From Pirellulaceae bacterium (lineage in GTDB: Bacteria; Planctomycetota; Planctomycetia; Pirellulales; Pirellulaceae), in contig JABDKS010000113.1 in NCBI GenBank assembly GCA_013002105.1, positions 1 through 5,933 of the forward strand: a DNA stretch of 5,933 nt. The letters run 5' to 3'. Both the position numbers and the translations under genes were made by a program. Below, piece by piece: positions 1 through 5,835 of this stretch. Every line of letters begins with the position of its first letter. Position 1 is the first letter of the stretch. The notes under the pieces are model-generated. The model was not told the DNA's origin, made no database searches, and worked only from the letters and a program-made list of their open reading frames with translations.

Positions 1-3
1 GCG

Positions 4-3000
4 TCAAGGTGCGGATGGCTGTGGTCTTGATCGTGTTGAATTGATTTTGGAAAGTTGATAGGTGCGAGACACGGCGCGGTATCCCGGAAGTTTGCGTAGC
101 GATTCCAAATCAGGATCGGTCGCCAAACGATCCGCTTCGTAGCCTGCGCGGATGGCACGTGACAGGAATGACAGGGCACGGACATGGCTACTTTGGTCGG
201 GCATCAATGCGCAAATACAAGCGGCTTGATAGAGCGTGCGCGGCGTGTCGGGAGGCGTCGTGGCAAGGTCCAAGTCCGCCTTGGCTTCGTCGTAACGGCC
301 CAATCGAGTCAAAACTAATGCGCGATCAATGATGGCGGTCTCATTAGTTGGTTGAATTCGGGTGACCTCGCGATAGGTTTCGACGGCGTCACCGAGACGA
401 TCTAGTTTTTGTGACAACAACCTTGCCTTCATCATCAAAATCATCGGACTGTCCGGGTCTTGCGACAGTGCGTGCTCTAGATCCTGCAACGCGGATTCGG
501 GATCCGTGTCGTCTCTGTAAATCGATCTGGCCATCAATGACGACGCGTTGACATTGTCCGTTTGAAGAGCCTGTGCAAAATCTCGGTCCGCCAATTCATC
601 GTCGCCACGGCTTCGGTAAGCGCGGGCTCGCTGCAAAAGCGCGTAGGCATTTCCGGGAGACAACTCCAGGACGCGACTGAAATCCTTGATCGCTTCGTCG
701 TCGCGACCCTGCCCGAGACGCAGCAATCCGCGATTGGAAAGCGCCGTTTGATTGGTCGAATCAAGCTCGATCGCTTTGGTAAAGTCCGTTTCTGCCCGGT
801 TTGGTTCACGGAGTTTGATGTAGCACAGCCCTCGGAGCACACGCAGTTGCGACGAATTGGGAGCACGGTCGATCGACTGGGTGAAGGAAAGTTTTGCGTC
901 CTCGTATCTGGCTTCGCCATACTGCGACCGGCCGAGGCTGGTCCAGCGAAGGGTCGAAGGGATGCTGTCGCGATCGGCAAGCGAAGTCAGCAATTCGTTG
1001 GCCGACTTGTAGTCGTGAAGCGACATGCGCCGAACGGCTTCTAAATAGATTTCGGTGTCACTGTCGGCTTGGATGTCGCGAGCCTTGCTCAGTAACTCTT
1101 CGTGATGGTCGTCGTTGGCGAATCGTGCGCGAGCGGCCTTGAGGAATGCGACGGCTCGAGAGGGTTGCCGACCGGTACTTTCTGCAGCGGCGGCAATCAA
1201 TTGATCCAACCGTTGCAGCTGATCGTTTTGCAAAACACCTTGACGAAATTTGGGGCGTAACCGATCGACTTCCAAAAATCCAACGTGCCCGACGTGACGC
1301 AGCATCGCGTCGTGAATCTGTGCTCGCGATACCGGCGTTGTCAGGGATGATACGAACTTGTTTTGCCGGTCACGGGATAATAATCCATGACGATCGAGCA
1401 GATCGATGTTTGCTTGAACACTGGTGTCCAACGATCGTTGGGGATCCGCCATGACCGCCGCGAGCGCATCGGCGGATTGTCGTGAGAACGAATCGAACGC
1501 CGACACCGCGGCTAAGTGCAGCGACTTTTCACGATACACCGATGCGGTATATCCAAGTGGTATCAATAGGCTGAACAACAAGAGAGCGACCGTACCCCCG
1601 GACGTCGTACTTGGGTGCCGTCGAAACCACTTCCGAATTCGCGATAAGCGTGGTTCCGCGGAATGCACCAGCGATAGATTCGCTCGTTCGCATTCCAAAT
1701 CGTGCCGTAGGTCGTCCGCTGACGCATACCGATCACTAGGCGAGAACTCCAGACAGCGGGAGATGATAACGCGTAACCCCGCCGAAACGTTGTCGTCATT
1801 ACGCCAATCGGGAACAGTTCTGCGAATACTGACTGCGGGTTCCAAGTCAATCGGTGCGGCAGATATTGGCGTCGGAAATGGTAATCGACCGGTTACGAAT
1901 TCAAATAGCATGACGCCCAGACTGTAGATGTCCGACGTTGCCTGCAATGCTATCTTTTTGCCCATCAACGCTTCGTACGTTTCCGGTGCCATGTATGGCA
2001 GCGTGCCACCGACCAACCGTGCATCGCCGCGGTCCAACGATTGCGAAAGATTAAAATCCAGGAGTGCCGGTTCGCCGTCATTGCGAATCAAGACGTTGCC
2101 TGGTTTTAAATCGCCGTGTAAGACACCTCGTGCGTGCGAGTGGGCCAGCGCGGACGCGAGTCGCTGAAAAATCCAAATCGCCAGCTCGTTGCAACCGAGT
2201 GACTGCAGTTTTTCGAGCGGTTTTAAAACTGCGTGATCGTTGGCTGCTGGTGCCCAACTTGGGTCAAGGCCACTGTCGGGGGCGTCCGATGAGACGACCG
2301 TATCATGGACGCATGCCTGAACCGTCTGAACCAGACTCTGACCAACGCGTGGAAGACTGCCACGGGATCGTTCACCAGTTGTCGTCATGAAATCCTTCAG
2401 CGTCACGCTGCCGGCGTACGGCATGCAAATCACGCTTTTCGAATGGATCTGATCAAACGAATAAATCGGAACGATATTGGTGTGCTGCAGCATCGCCATG
2501 TTTTGCGATTCGGCGATCGCTTCGGAGACGACCTTCAGCACCACAAATCGATCCGCTAGTTCGTTTTGCGTCGCCAAATAGACACGACTGAACGCTCCTC
2601 GGCCGATTTCCTGCATGATCCGAAAACCAGTGGCTTCGATGGCTACTCGGATCGCAGCGTCAGATCCGTGGTTGGGATCCAGCGGCTCGGCTGGTGGCGC
2701 CACATGAGTGGCCCGTGAACGCGCCGTTGATTCGCGGGTCAGGCGTTGAAACCAAAGTTCGTTCTTGACACCCGGCAGGTCGCTCCAGCGTGACACCGGC
2801 AATGCGTGTCCGTGATAATCTCTCAGTCGGTAGTCTTCGAATGCGATCTGCGCAGCGCTGGTAGATTGGGTTAGCAGGTCGCCGAATTGATCGAAGTAGT
2901 CTTCCAGTTGGATGGAAAGTCCTTGCTTGTATCGCAATTCGATATCGATCCGAATCAATTCGGTTGCAGCTTCATGATCGTCGGCCAATTGGTACTGCTG

Positions 3001-3126
3001 CAAAAGGGTACGAATGGCGGAACGAGATTCGGGTGTCCATTCTTCTTCGAACCGATCAACGACATTATCAATGGCGTCATCGATCTGTTCATTGCTGGCC
3101 TGATTGATCCTGACTGGATTGATCAT
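4..3126 (-). CDS. Membrane-anchored Ser/Thr protein kinase with C-terminal TPR repeats
   Basis: Hanks-type Ser/Thr kinase of the large planctomycete kinase-TPR kind. Residues are numbered from the upstream TTG (3231); subtract 35 for the ATG start. Residues 40-165 are a helical N-terminal region with the ELIRIDIELR / EDYRLRDYHG pattern common in planctomycete kinases. The kinase domain spans about 203-520: glycine loop GRGAFSRV (210-217), Lys233, probable helix-C Glu241, catalytic loop HGDLKPGN (372-379; Asp374, Lys376, Asn379), DFN in place of DFG (392-394), APE (415-417) and SDIYSLG (433-439). An insert of about 60 residues (284-343) precedes helix E. A basic stretch RIRKWFRRHP leads into one membrane helix (547-566), so the kinase should be cytoplasmic. 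About seven TPRs (762-998) follow outside, then an AACICAL...TDPDLESLR tail typical of these proteins. ATG 3126 is preferred because AGGTG lies 11 nt upstream and the TTG start falls inside a terminator. Substrate unknown; the neighbouring sigma factor is an inferred partner. Confidence 0.93.
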   Translation of the reverse strand: MINPVRINQASNEQIDDAIDNVVDRFEEEWTPESRSAIRTLLQQYQLADDHEAATELIRIDIELRYKQGLSIQLEDYFDQFGDLLTQSTSAAQIAFEDYRLRDYHGHALPVSRWSDLPGVKNELWFQRLTRESTARSRATHVAPPAEPLDPNHGSDAAIRVAIEATGFRIMQEIGRGAFSRVYLATQNELADRFVVLKVVSEAIAESQNMAMLQHTNIVPIYSFDQIHSKSVICMPYAGSVTLKDFMTTTGERSRGSLPRVGQSLVQTVQACVHDTVVSSDAPDSGLDPSWAPAANDHAVLKPLEKLQSLGCNELAIWIFQRLASALAHSHARGVLHGDLKPGNVLIRNDGEPALLDFNLSQSLDRGDARLVGGTLPYMAPETYEALMGKKIALQATSDIYSLGVMLFEFVTGRLPFPTPISAAPIDLEPAVSIRRTVPDWRNDDNVSAGLRVIISRCLEFSPSDRYASADDLRHDLECERANLSLVHSAEPRLSRIRKWFRRHPSTTSGGTVALLLFSLLIPLGYTASVYREKSLHLAAVSAFDSFSRQSADALAAVMADPQRSLDTSVQANIDLLDRHGLLSRDRQNKFVSSLTTPVSRAQIHDAMLRHVGHVGFLEVDRLRPKFRQGVLQNDQLQRLDQLIAAAAESTGRQPSRAVAFLKAARARFANDDHHEELLSKARDIQADSDTEIYLEAVRRMSLHDYKSANELLTSLADRDSIPSTLRWTSLGRSQYGEARYEDAKLSFTQSIDRAPNSSQLRVLRGLCYIKLREPNRAETDFTKAIELDSTNQTALSNRGLLRLGQGRDDEAIKDFSRVLELSPGNAYALLQRARAYRSRGDDELADRDFAQALQTDNVNASSLMARSIYRDDTDPESALQDLEHALSQDPDSPMILMMKARLLSQKLDRLGDAVETYREVTRIQPTNETAIIDRALVLTRLGRYDEAKADLDLATTPPDTPRTLYQAACICALMPDQSSHVRALSFLSRAIRAGYEADRLATDPDLESLRKLPGYRAVSRTYQLSKINSTRSRPQPSAP

Positions 3127-3149
3127 TTTTTGTGTCCCACCTGCTCCAT
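3123..3149 (-). other. Eight-codon mini-ORF overlapping the kinase start (ATGA)
   Basis: A tiny reading frame, MEQVGHKK, starts with ATG at 3149-3147. Its TGA (3125-3123) overlaps the kinase ATG (3126-3124) in the configuration ATGA. Such overlaps are used for translational coupling, but a frame this short easily arises by chance. No good ribosome binding site precedes it. It is listed only because it coincides exactly with the preferred kinase start. Confidence 0.15.
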
Positions 3150-3173
3150 TGATCGACAGATTACCGTTGCTCG

Positions 3174-3179
3174 ATTTTA
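3174..3179 (-). promoter_or_regulatory. Possible -10 element for the kinase gene
   Basis: TAAAAT matches the sigma-70 -10 consensus at 5 of 6 positions. It lies on the minus strand between the ECF-kinase intergenic terminator and the kinase ATG at 3126, about 47 nt before the ATG. No recognisable -35 hexamer sits 16-18 bp upstream. The call is weak and depends mainly on its place downstream of a terminator, where a separate kinase promoter would be expected. Confidence 0.22.
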
Positions 3180-3229
3180 ATCCGAGAACGACGATCGTCT
3201 GTTTGGGCGTCTTCCTATTGGGTGGAGCC

Positions 3230-3255
3230 AAAAACAGGCGGCGAGACCGCCACCT
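3230..3255 (-). terminator. Intrinsic terminator after the ECF sigma gene
   Basis: On the minus strand AGGTGGCG (3255-3248) pairs with CGCCGCCT (3243-3236) over 8 bp with one G-T wobble, around a 4-nt loop GTCT. It is followed by G and five T (3234-3230), and an AAAAT run precedes the stem. It lies 61 nt after the ECF stop codon (3318-3316). The T-run contains the alternative kinase TTG start (3231-3229), which argues against that start. Some read-through into the kinase gene is likely, since these pairs are usually functionally linked. Confidence 0.7.
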
Positions 3256-3315
3256 ATTTTGTAGAAAGACTGAAAAAGTTCTGTTTGATGCAGTGCGCGG
3301 TGATGAGAGGGTGGA

Positions 3316-3915
3316 TCACTCACCATCGAGCAGCAAGCTGGCGAGCTTCTCGCGACTTTTTTGAAGACGTCGTTCAATGGTTCGACAGCTACGACGTGTC
3401 GCGGCGCTTATCTCGTCCACGCTGTTTCCCTGGACTCGCAGCAATAGGATTTCGCGATCGAGGGGACGCAGTAATTCCAATGTCTCACGAAAACAGACCT
3501 CGAAGAATTCGATCGACGCGTGATCAATCATCGTCGACTGGCCTTCGTCGCTACCGTCTAACGAAACGCGACGGTTGATGTCACGGCACTGTGCGGCGTG
3601 ATGGGTGGCAGAGTTTCGCAGTTTATTGATAGCGATGACTGCCATGAGGTTCCAAAGTGTGGTTCCCGGCGGCGCGTCGTAATGTCCAGACTGTACACCA
3701 CGAAAGACACTTCGAAAAATCGACTGAACCAAGTCTTCTGGTTCCGTGGCGGTCGCCAATTGATCGCCGAGTTTTGATTTGACCAAACCAAAAACACGCC
3801 GAGCGTAACGTTCGTACAGTATGGTCGCGGCTTCCGTGTCTCCGTCGCGAACCATCACCACCAGGGAACGATCGGTCGGCGACATGCCTTCGGGATTGAT
3901 GTCATCAGAGTTCAC
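3316..3915 (-). CDS. ECF-family RNA polymerase sigma factor, planctomycete kinase-linked type
   Basis: A 199-residue sigma-70 family protein of normal ECF size. Region sigma-2 (about 18-100) begins with VRDGDTEAATILYERYARRV and includes the core-binding and -10 recognition segment EPEDLVQSIFRSVFRG...TTLWNLMAVIAINKLRN. A polar linker (101-135) follows. Region sigma-4 (136-192) has LRPLDREILLLRVQGNSVDEIS and a helix-turn-helix ending RRSCRTIERRLQKSREKL, the usual -35 binding unit. The EPEDLVQSIFRSVFRG and LRPLDREI wording is typical of planctomycete ECF proteins encoded beside Ser/Thr kinases. There is no anti-sigma gene next to it; the next gene on the strand is the kinase, 189 nt on. The start is GTG 3915. 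ATG at codon 11 (3885) is equally possible because sigma-2 begins later and neither start has a clear ribosome binding site. Target promoters are unknown. Confidence 0.93.
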   Translation of the reverse strand: MNSDDINPEGMSPTDRSLVVMVRDGDTEAATILYERYARRVFGLVKSKLGDQLATATEPEDLVQSIFRSVFRGVQSGHYDAPPGTTLWNLMAVIAINKLRNSATHHAAQCRDINRRVSLDGSDEGQSTMIDHASIEFFEVCFRETLELLRPLDREILLLRVQGNSVDEISAATRRSCRTIERRLQKSREKLASLLLDGE

Positions 3916-3946
3916 GGTCGGCCGACAATGCAGTCGCGAAATAGAG

Positions 3947-3984
3947 AACTCAACTTAACCATCCCCGTCTAAAACTCAACCATC
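3947..3984 (-). promoter_or_regulatory. Direct repeats GATGGTTRAGTT upstream of the ECF gene
   Basis: On the minus strand GATGGTTGAGTT (3984-3973) and GATGGTTAAGTT (3963-3952) differ at one base and are spaced 21 bp start to start, about two helical turns. A third partial copy, GTTGAGTT, lies at 3954-3947. They end about 31 nt before the GTG start. In addition AATAGAGAA (plus-strand wording) occurs at 3940-3948 and again at 4023-4031. Phased direct repeats this close to a start suggest an operator or an activator site. No clear sigma-70 hexamers are visible here. No regulator can be named. Confidence 0.4.
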
Positions 3985-4184
3985 GCGCCGGCGACAGTTC
4001 CGCGATCAGTTGGGTATTTCGCAATAGAGAAGTGCTCGCTGCAAGCCCGGCATCGGTTACCCGCATGACCGTCAAAGCTACTTGCCAACGTCAACGCAAC
4101 GTTTCGACACGCACACCGGTGCCAGCGCGTCATCTGATCGCGCTGATTCGTGTGGCGAATCGATGGTGGCTGCCTGTGGTCTGC

Positions 4185-4248
4185 AAATAAAAAAGAACGA
4201 AGTTGTGCTCACCACTCCGCAGAGTGGTATGCCCCATGTGAGCACAAC
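4185..4248 (-). terminator. Large hairpin with T-rich tail, possible intrinsic terminator
   Basis: On the minus strand GTTGTGCTCAC (4248-4238) is perfectly complementary to GTGAGCACAAC (4212-4202), 11 bp. Inside it ACCACTC (4228-4222) pairs with GAGTGGT (4217-4211), 7 bp around loop TGCG. The two stems share two bases, so a 9-bp plus 7-bp stacked hairpin with an 11-nt bulge is the natural fold. It is followed by TTCGTTC, six T (4194-4189) and ATTT. The T-run starts seven bases after the stem, later than in a typical terminator. It lies 428 nt past the DUF1570 stop, so it would end a separate intergenic transcript or act as an attenuator for the ECF gene. Confidence 0.45.
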
Positions 4249-4283
4249 CGCGTCCCATATAACCACAAGTGCCTATTGTGCTC
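4189..4283 (-). promoter_or_regulatory. Candidate attenuator: three mutually exclusive pairing arms
   Basis: The 8-mer GAGCACAA occurs on the minus strand at 4283-4276 and 4210-4203. Its exact complement TTGTGCTC lies between them at 4247-4240, with nearly equal spacing (37 and 36 bp). In a minus-strand RNA the middle arm can pair with the upstream arm (8 bp plus a wobble) or with the downstream arm (11 bp plus inner stem, followed by the T-rich tail). This is the layout of an antiterminator/terminator switch. The ECF start is about 275 nt further on. No riboswitch class is recognised. A dimeric or higher-order protein-binding site using the three arms at DNA level is the main alternative. 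Confidence 0.3.
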
Positions 4284-4311
4284 CGTCAGCAACAAACCCC
4301 GTCGGTTACTA

Positions 4312-4548
4312 GGTAGAGGTGAATTCAATCCGATTTCCCGACATCAAATCTGAACAAAATCGAATTTCTTTTTTCCAGTGATCAGCGATGTCTTCTGGTG
4401 GCCGAGTGTAACGACGTGGGAACCCCCAGTTTGGAAGTCGTGCGGTTTTGAATTTCAGCGATACAGGATTGATGCAGTTCAGACTGCTCGCTTCCTTCGG
4501 GCAACGCCGTAGTGGATCAATCCTGTGGCGTTGCGATACAAAAACCCG
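4312..4548 (-). other. Start-less open frame of 79 codons, possible gene remnant
   Basis: Between TAG at 4551-4549 and TAG at 4311-4309 one minus-strand frame stays open. It contains protein-like wording such as ARLPNWGFPRRYTRPP and EDIADHWKKEIRF. No usable start codon occurs in the first two thirds; the only ATG is close to the end. The upstream part of the frame runs through the inverted-repeat cluster. It could be a decayed fragment of a small gene, the coding-like face of a dispersed repeat, or chance. No function is assigned. Confidence 0.15.
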
Positions 4549-4563
4549 CTAATGCGTTGCCCG
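4456..4563. repeat. Cluster of interleaved perfect inverted repeats
   Basis: Three perfect complementary pairs overlap in 108 bp (plus-strand wording). ACAGGATTGAT (4463-4473) pairs with ATCAATCCTGT (4516-4526), 11 bp. GCAACGCC (4501-4508) pairs with GGCGTTGC (4527-4534), 8 bp. CGGGCAACGC (4498-4507) pairs with GCGTTGCCCG (4554-4563), 10 bp. The segment at 4498-4508 therefore has two alternative partners, and the first pair crosses both. Smaller hairpins GCAGT/ACTGC (4474-4487) and GGAT/ATCC (4514-4523) lie inside. An 8-bp direct repeat GCGATACA occurs at 4458-4465 and 4533-4540. Possible natures are a structured small RNA, a palindromic repeat element of REP or MITE kind, or the 3' processing region of the DUF1570 transcript. 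Confidence 0.5.
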
Positions 4564-4676
4564 CAGGGACAATGAAGGCGGACGTGGTCAGCATTTCACT
4601 CAATAGCCGCACAACGTCCTCGTTGGGCATAACGGTGTCTTCGGCTGGGGAAACGGTCGCAGTTGACCAGCGTCAG

Positions 4677-5765
4677 TTACAGCGATTTCATGAACCACTG
4701 CACACGTTTGCTGAATTCGAACATTTCCACGCCGACGATCCGCTCGAAGTCCTTGATCCGTTCGGTCTTCTCGTAGAGACGAAATGGGGGTCGTGTGGCG
4801 GTGTAATTAAGCAGCCGAGCGAACTCTTTGGGTTGGCGTTCGGCCAGGTAAAACATCATCGCCCAACTGACCGCGTAGGCATTGTCGATGGTTTTGTCGT
4901 CTGAAAAGAGTTCGTCATCTCCGATCAGTTGCACCACGGATTGATAGAATTTCAGTTCGTTGCGCCCGCTCAGTTGGGATTTGATCACGTGAATGCTGTC
5001 AGCGTTTGACCGATCACGGACATTCGACCCTGCTTTTCTGCTGGTCATCGCGGGGGACTCAAACATCTGGCCGATCCCTTCGGTGATCCACTTGGGCGTA
5101 TCGGTCACGCGGCTATGAACGCCGGAGTTGAATGCGGATTGATGGGCCGCTTCGTGTCGCACCGTCGAAGCGATGATGGACAGATGACCGCCGTCATGGG
5201 TCATCACACGGTTGCTGTCGTTGGAATAGATGCCGGCAACTCGCGACACATCGATTTTTTGCCGTTTGAACTCGGCATACATCGCTTCTTGATCGGGATA
5301 AACGACTGCTACCATTGGGAATCGGCCATTTCGCACTTTGACGCCCCGTTTGGACATGTACGTCGAAAACGAACGGTGTGCCTGTTCGAACAGGCGGGGC
5401 CAGCGATCATCGCGTCCGGAGGGTTGGACAACCAAAAAATTCTGTGTCGCGACCACATCGAATCGTGATCCGAATTCAGCCCGCAATTCGTTGCGAAGCT
5501 CGGCGGCCGAGGTCGGTTCGTAACGTCCTTTGAATCGTCGAATATTGTCGTCCACCGACGGATCCAATGAATGCAGTCGCCCGTCACGCCCCAAGACAAT
5601 CATTTCGTGAGCAAAGTCGACCAACGCCAATCCCTGCTGCGTCTTTCCGGACGAAAAGAATTCCACTAGCGCCGTCGTCTGTGCCGTCACCACGCTGGGC
5701 AAAAATGCCAACAACAGCCATGCGGCGGCCAAAACGCTCCGTCGGATCGAATTCGTGCGGTTCAT
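4677..5765 (-). CDS. Secreted DUF1570-like putative metallopeptidase
   Basis: A 362-residue exported protein. Residues 1-28 form a signal peptide: basic MNRTNSIRR, hydrophobic core VLAAAWLLLAFLP, and a probable cut after VTA. Residues 29-115 are a poorly conserved N-terminal part. From about 120 the protein resembles the planctomycete DUF1570 family: VVYPDQEAMYAEFKR (155-169), GIYSNDSNRV (178-187), then TVRHEAAHQSAFNSG (201-215) with a zinc-type HExxH at His204-Glu205-His208. WITEGIGQMFES (226-237) follows, in which Glu229 is the likely third metal ligand, as in gluzincin peptidases. The motif is intact, so catalysis is plausible, but no substrate can be named. Start ATG 5765 is supported by the signal peptide; only a weak GAGAG precedes it. 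It shares its strand with the sigma-kinase pair but lies 761 nt upstream, so operon membership is unlikely. Confidence 0.88.
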   Translation of the reverse strand: MNRTNSIRRSVLAAAWLLLAFLPSVVTAQTTALVEFFSSGKTQQGLALVDFAHEMIVLGRDGRLHSLDPSVDDNIRRFKGRYEPTSAAELRNELRAEFGSRFDVVATQNFLVVQPSGRDDRWPRLFEQAHRSFSTYMSKRGVKVRNGRFPMVAVVYPDQEAMYAEFKRQKIDVSRVAGIYSNDSNRVMTHDGGHLSIIASTVRHEAAHQSAFNSGVHSRVTDTPKWITEGIGQMFESPAMTSRKAGSNVRDRSNADSIHVIKSQLSGRNELKFYQSVVQLIGDDELFSDDKTIDNAYAVSWAMMFYLAERQPKEFARLLNYTATRPPFRLYEKTERIKDFERIVGVEMFEFSKRVQWFMKSL

Positions 5766-5802
5766 CGGTACTTTTTAGCTCTCAGCGGGGAACTTCCTAC
5801 GT

Positions 5803-5835
5803 CTCGATCAACGCTAGGTTAGAATTTTGATCGAG
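5803..5835. promoter_or_regulatory. Perfect 9-bp inverted repeat in the divergent intergenic region
   Basis: CTCGATCAA (5803-5811) and TTGATCGAG (5827-5835) are perfect complements separated by 15 bp. The repeat lies 38-70 nt before the DUF1570 start and 73 nt before the putative plus-strand start at 5908. The spacer contains TAGAAT (5820-5825), a 5 of 6 match to a plus-strand -10 element without a visible -35 partner. Position and symmetry suit an operator for a dimeric regulator serving one or both divergent genes. CGATC also recurs at 5850, 5862 and 5875, but that motif is common throughout the window. Confidence 0.38.

Larger units (their letters stand above)
3916..4676. other. 761-nt intergenic gap with no credible protein gene
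   Basis: No reading frame in this stretch has both a plausible start and protein-like content. From the ECF side it holds phased direct repeats (3947-3984), a plain segment (3985-4140) and a short hairpin GATTCG/CGAATC (4145-4150 with 4156-4161). Next are an A-run (4189-4194) and a large hairpin (4202-4248) with a third copy of its arm at 4276-4283. A start-less open frame (4312-4548) and a second cluster of inverted repeats (4456-4563) follow. The last 110 nt before the DUF1570 stop show only short complementary stretches. The gap is several times longer than a usual bacterial spacer, and the density of perfect inverted repeats sets it apart from its flanks. Confidence 0.6.

Noticed and set aside
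562..1044. Plus-strand frame of 160 codons inside the kinase gene
   Set aside because: It is antisense to the TPR-coding part; its length is explained by codon use of the real gene on the other strand.
3126..3231. TTG start at 3231 for the kinase
   Set aside because: The TTG lies in the T-run of a strong terminator hairpin with no ribosome binding site; the ATG at 3126 is better supported, though not proven.
4078..4266. Minus-strand frame of 62 codons in the gap
   Set aside because: It runs through the large hairpin and its T-run, has no protein-like conservation signals and begins within the repeat arms.
4202..4283. CRISPR array suggested by the 36-37 bp spacing of the 8-mer
   Set aside because: Only three 8-bp units, one of them inverted, and no repeat of 20 or more bases; the structure is a set of hairpin arms.
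4456..4563. Integron attC-like recombination site
   Set aside because: The GCAACGCC/GGCGTTGC arms look superficially like core sites, but the required RYYYAAC and GTTRRRY boxes are not met and no integrase or cassette array is present.
4512..4904. Plus-strand open frame of 130 codons
   Set aside because: More than half of it is antisense to the well-supported DUF1570 gene and the rest runs through the repeat cluster; no ribosome binding site and no recognisable domain.
5797..5825. Plus-strand sigma-70 promoter using TAGAAT at 5820
   Set aside because: No -35-like hexamer occurs 16-18 bp upstream, so only the -10 resemblance remains.
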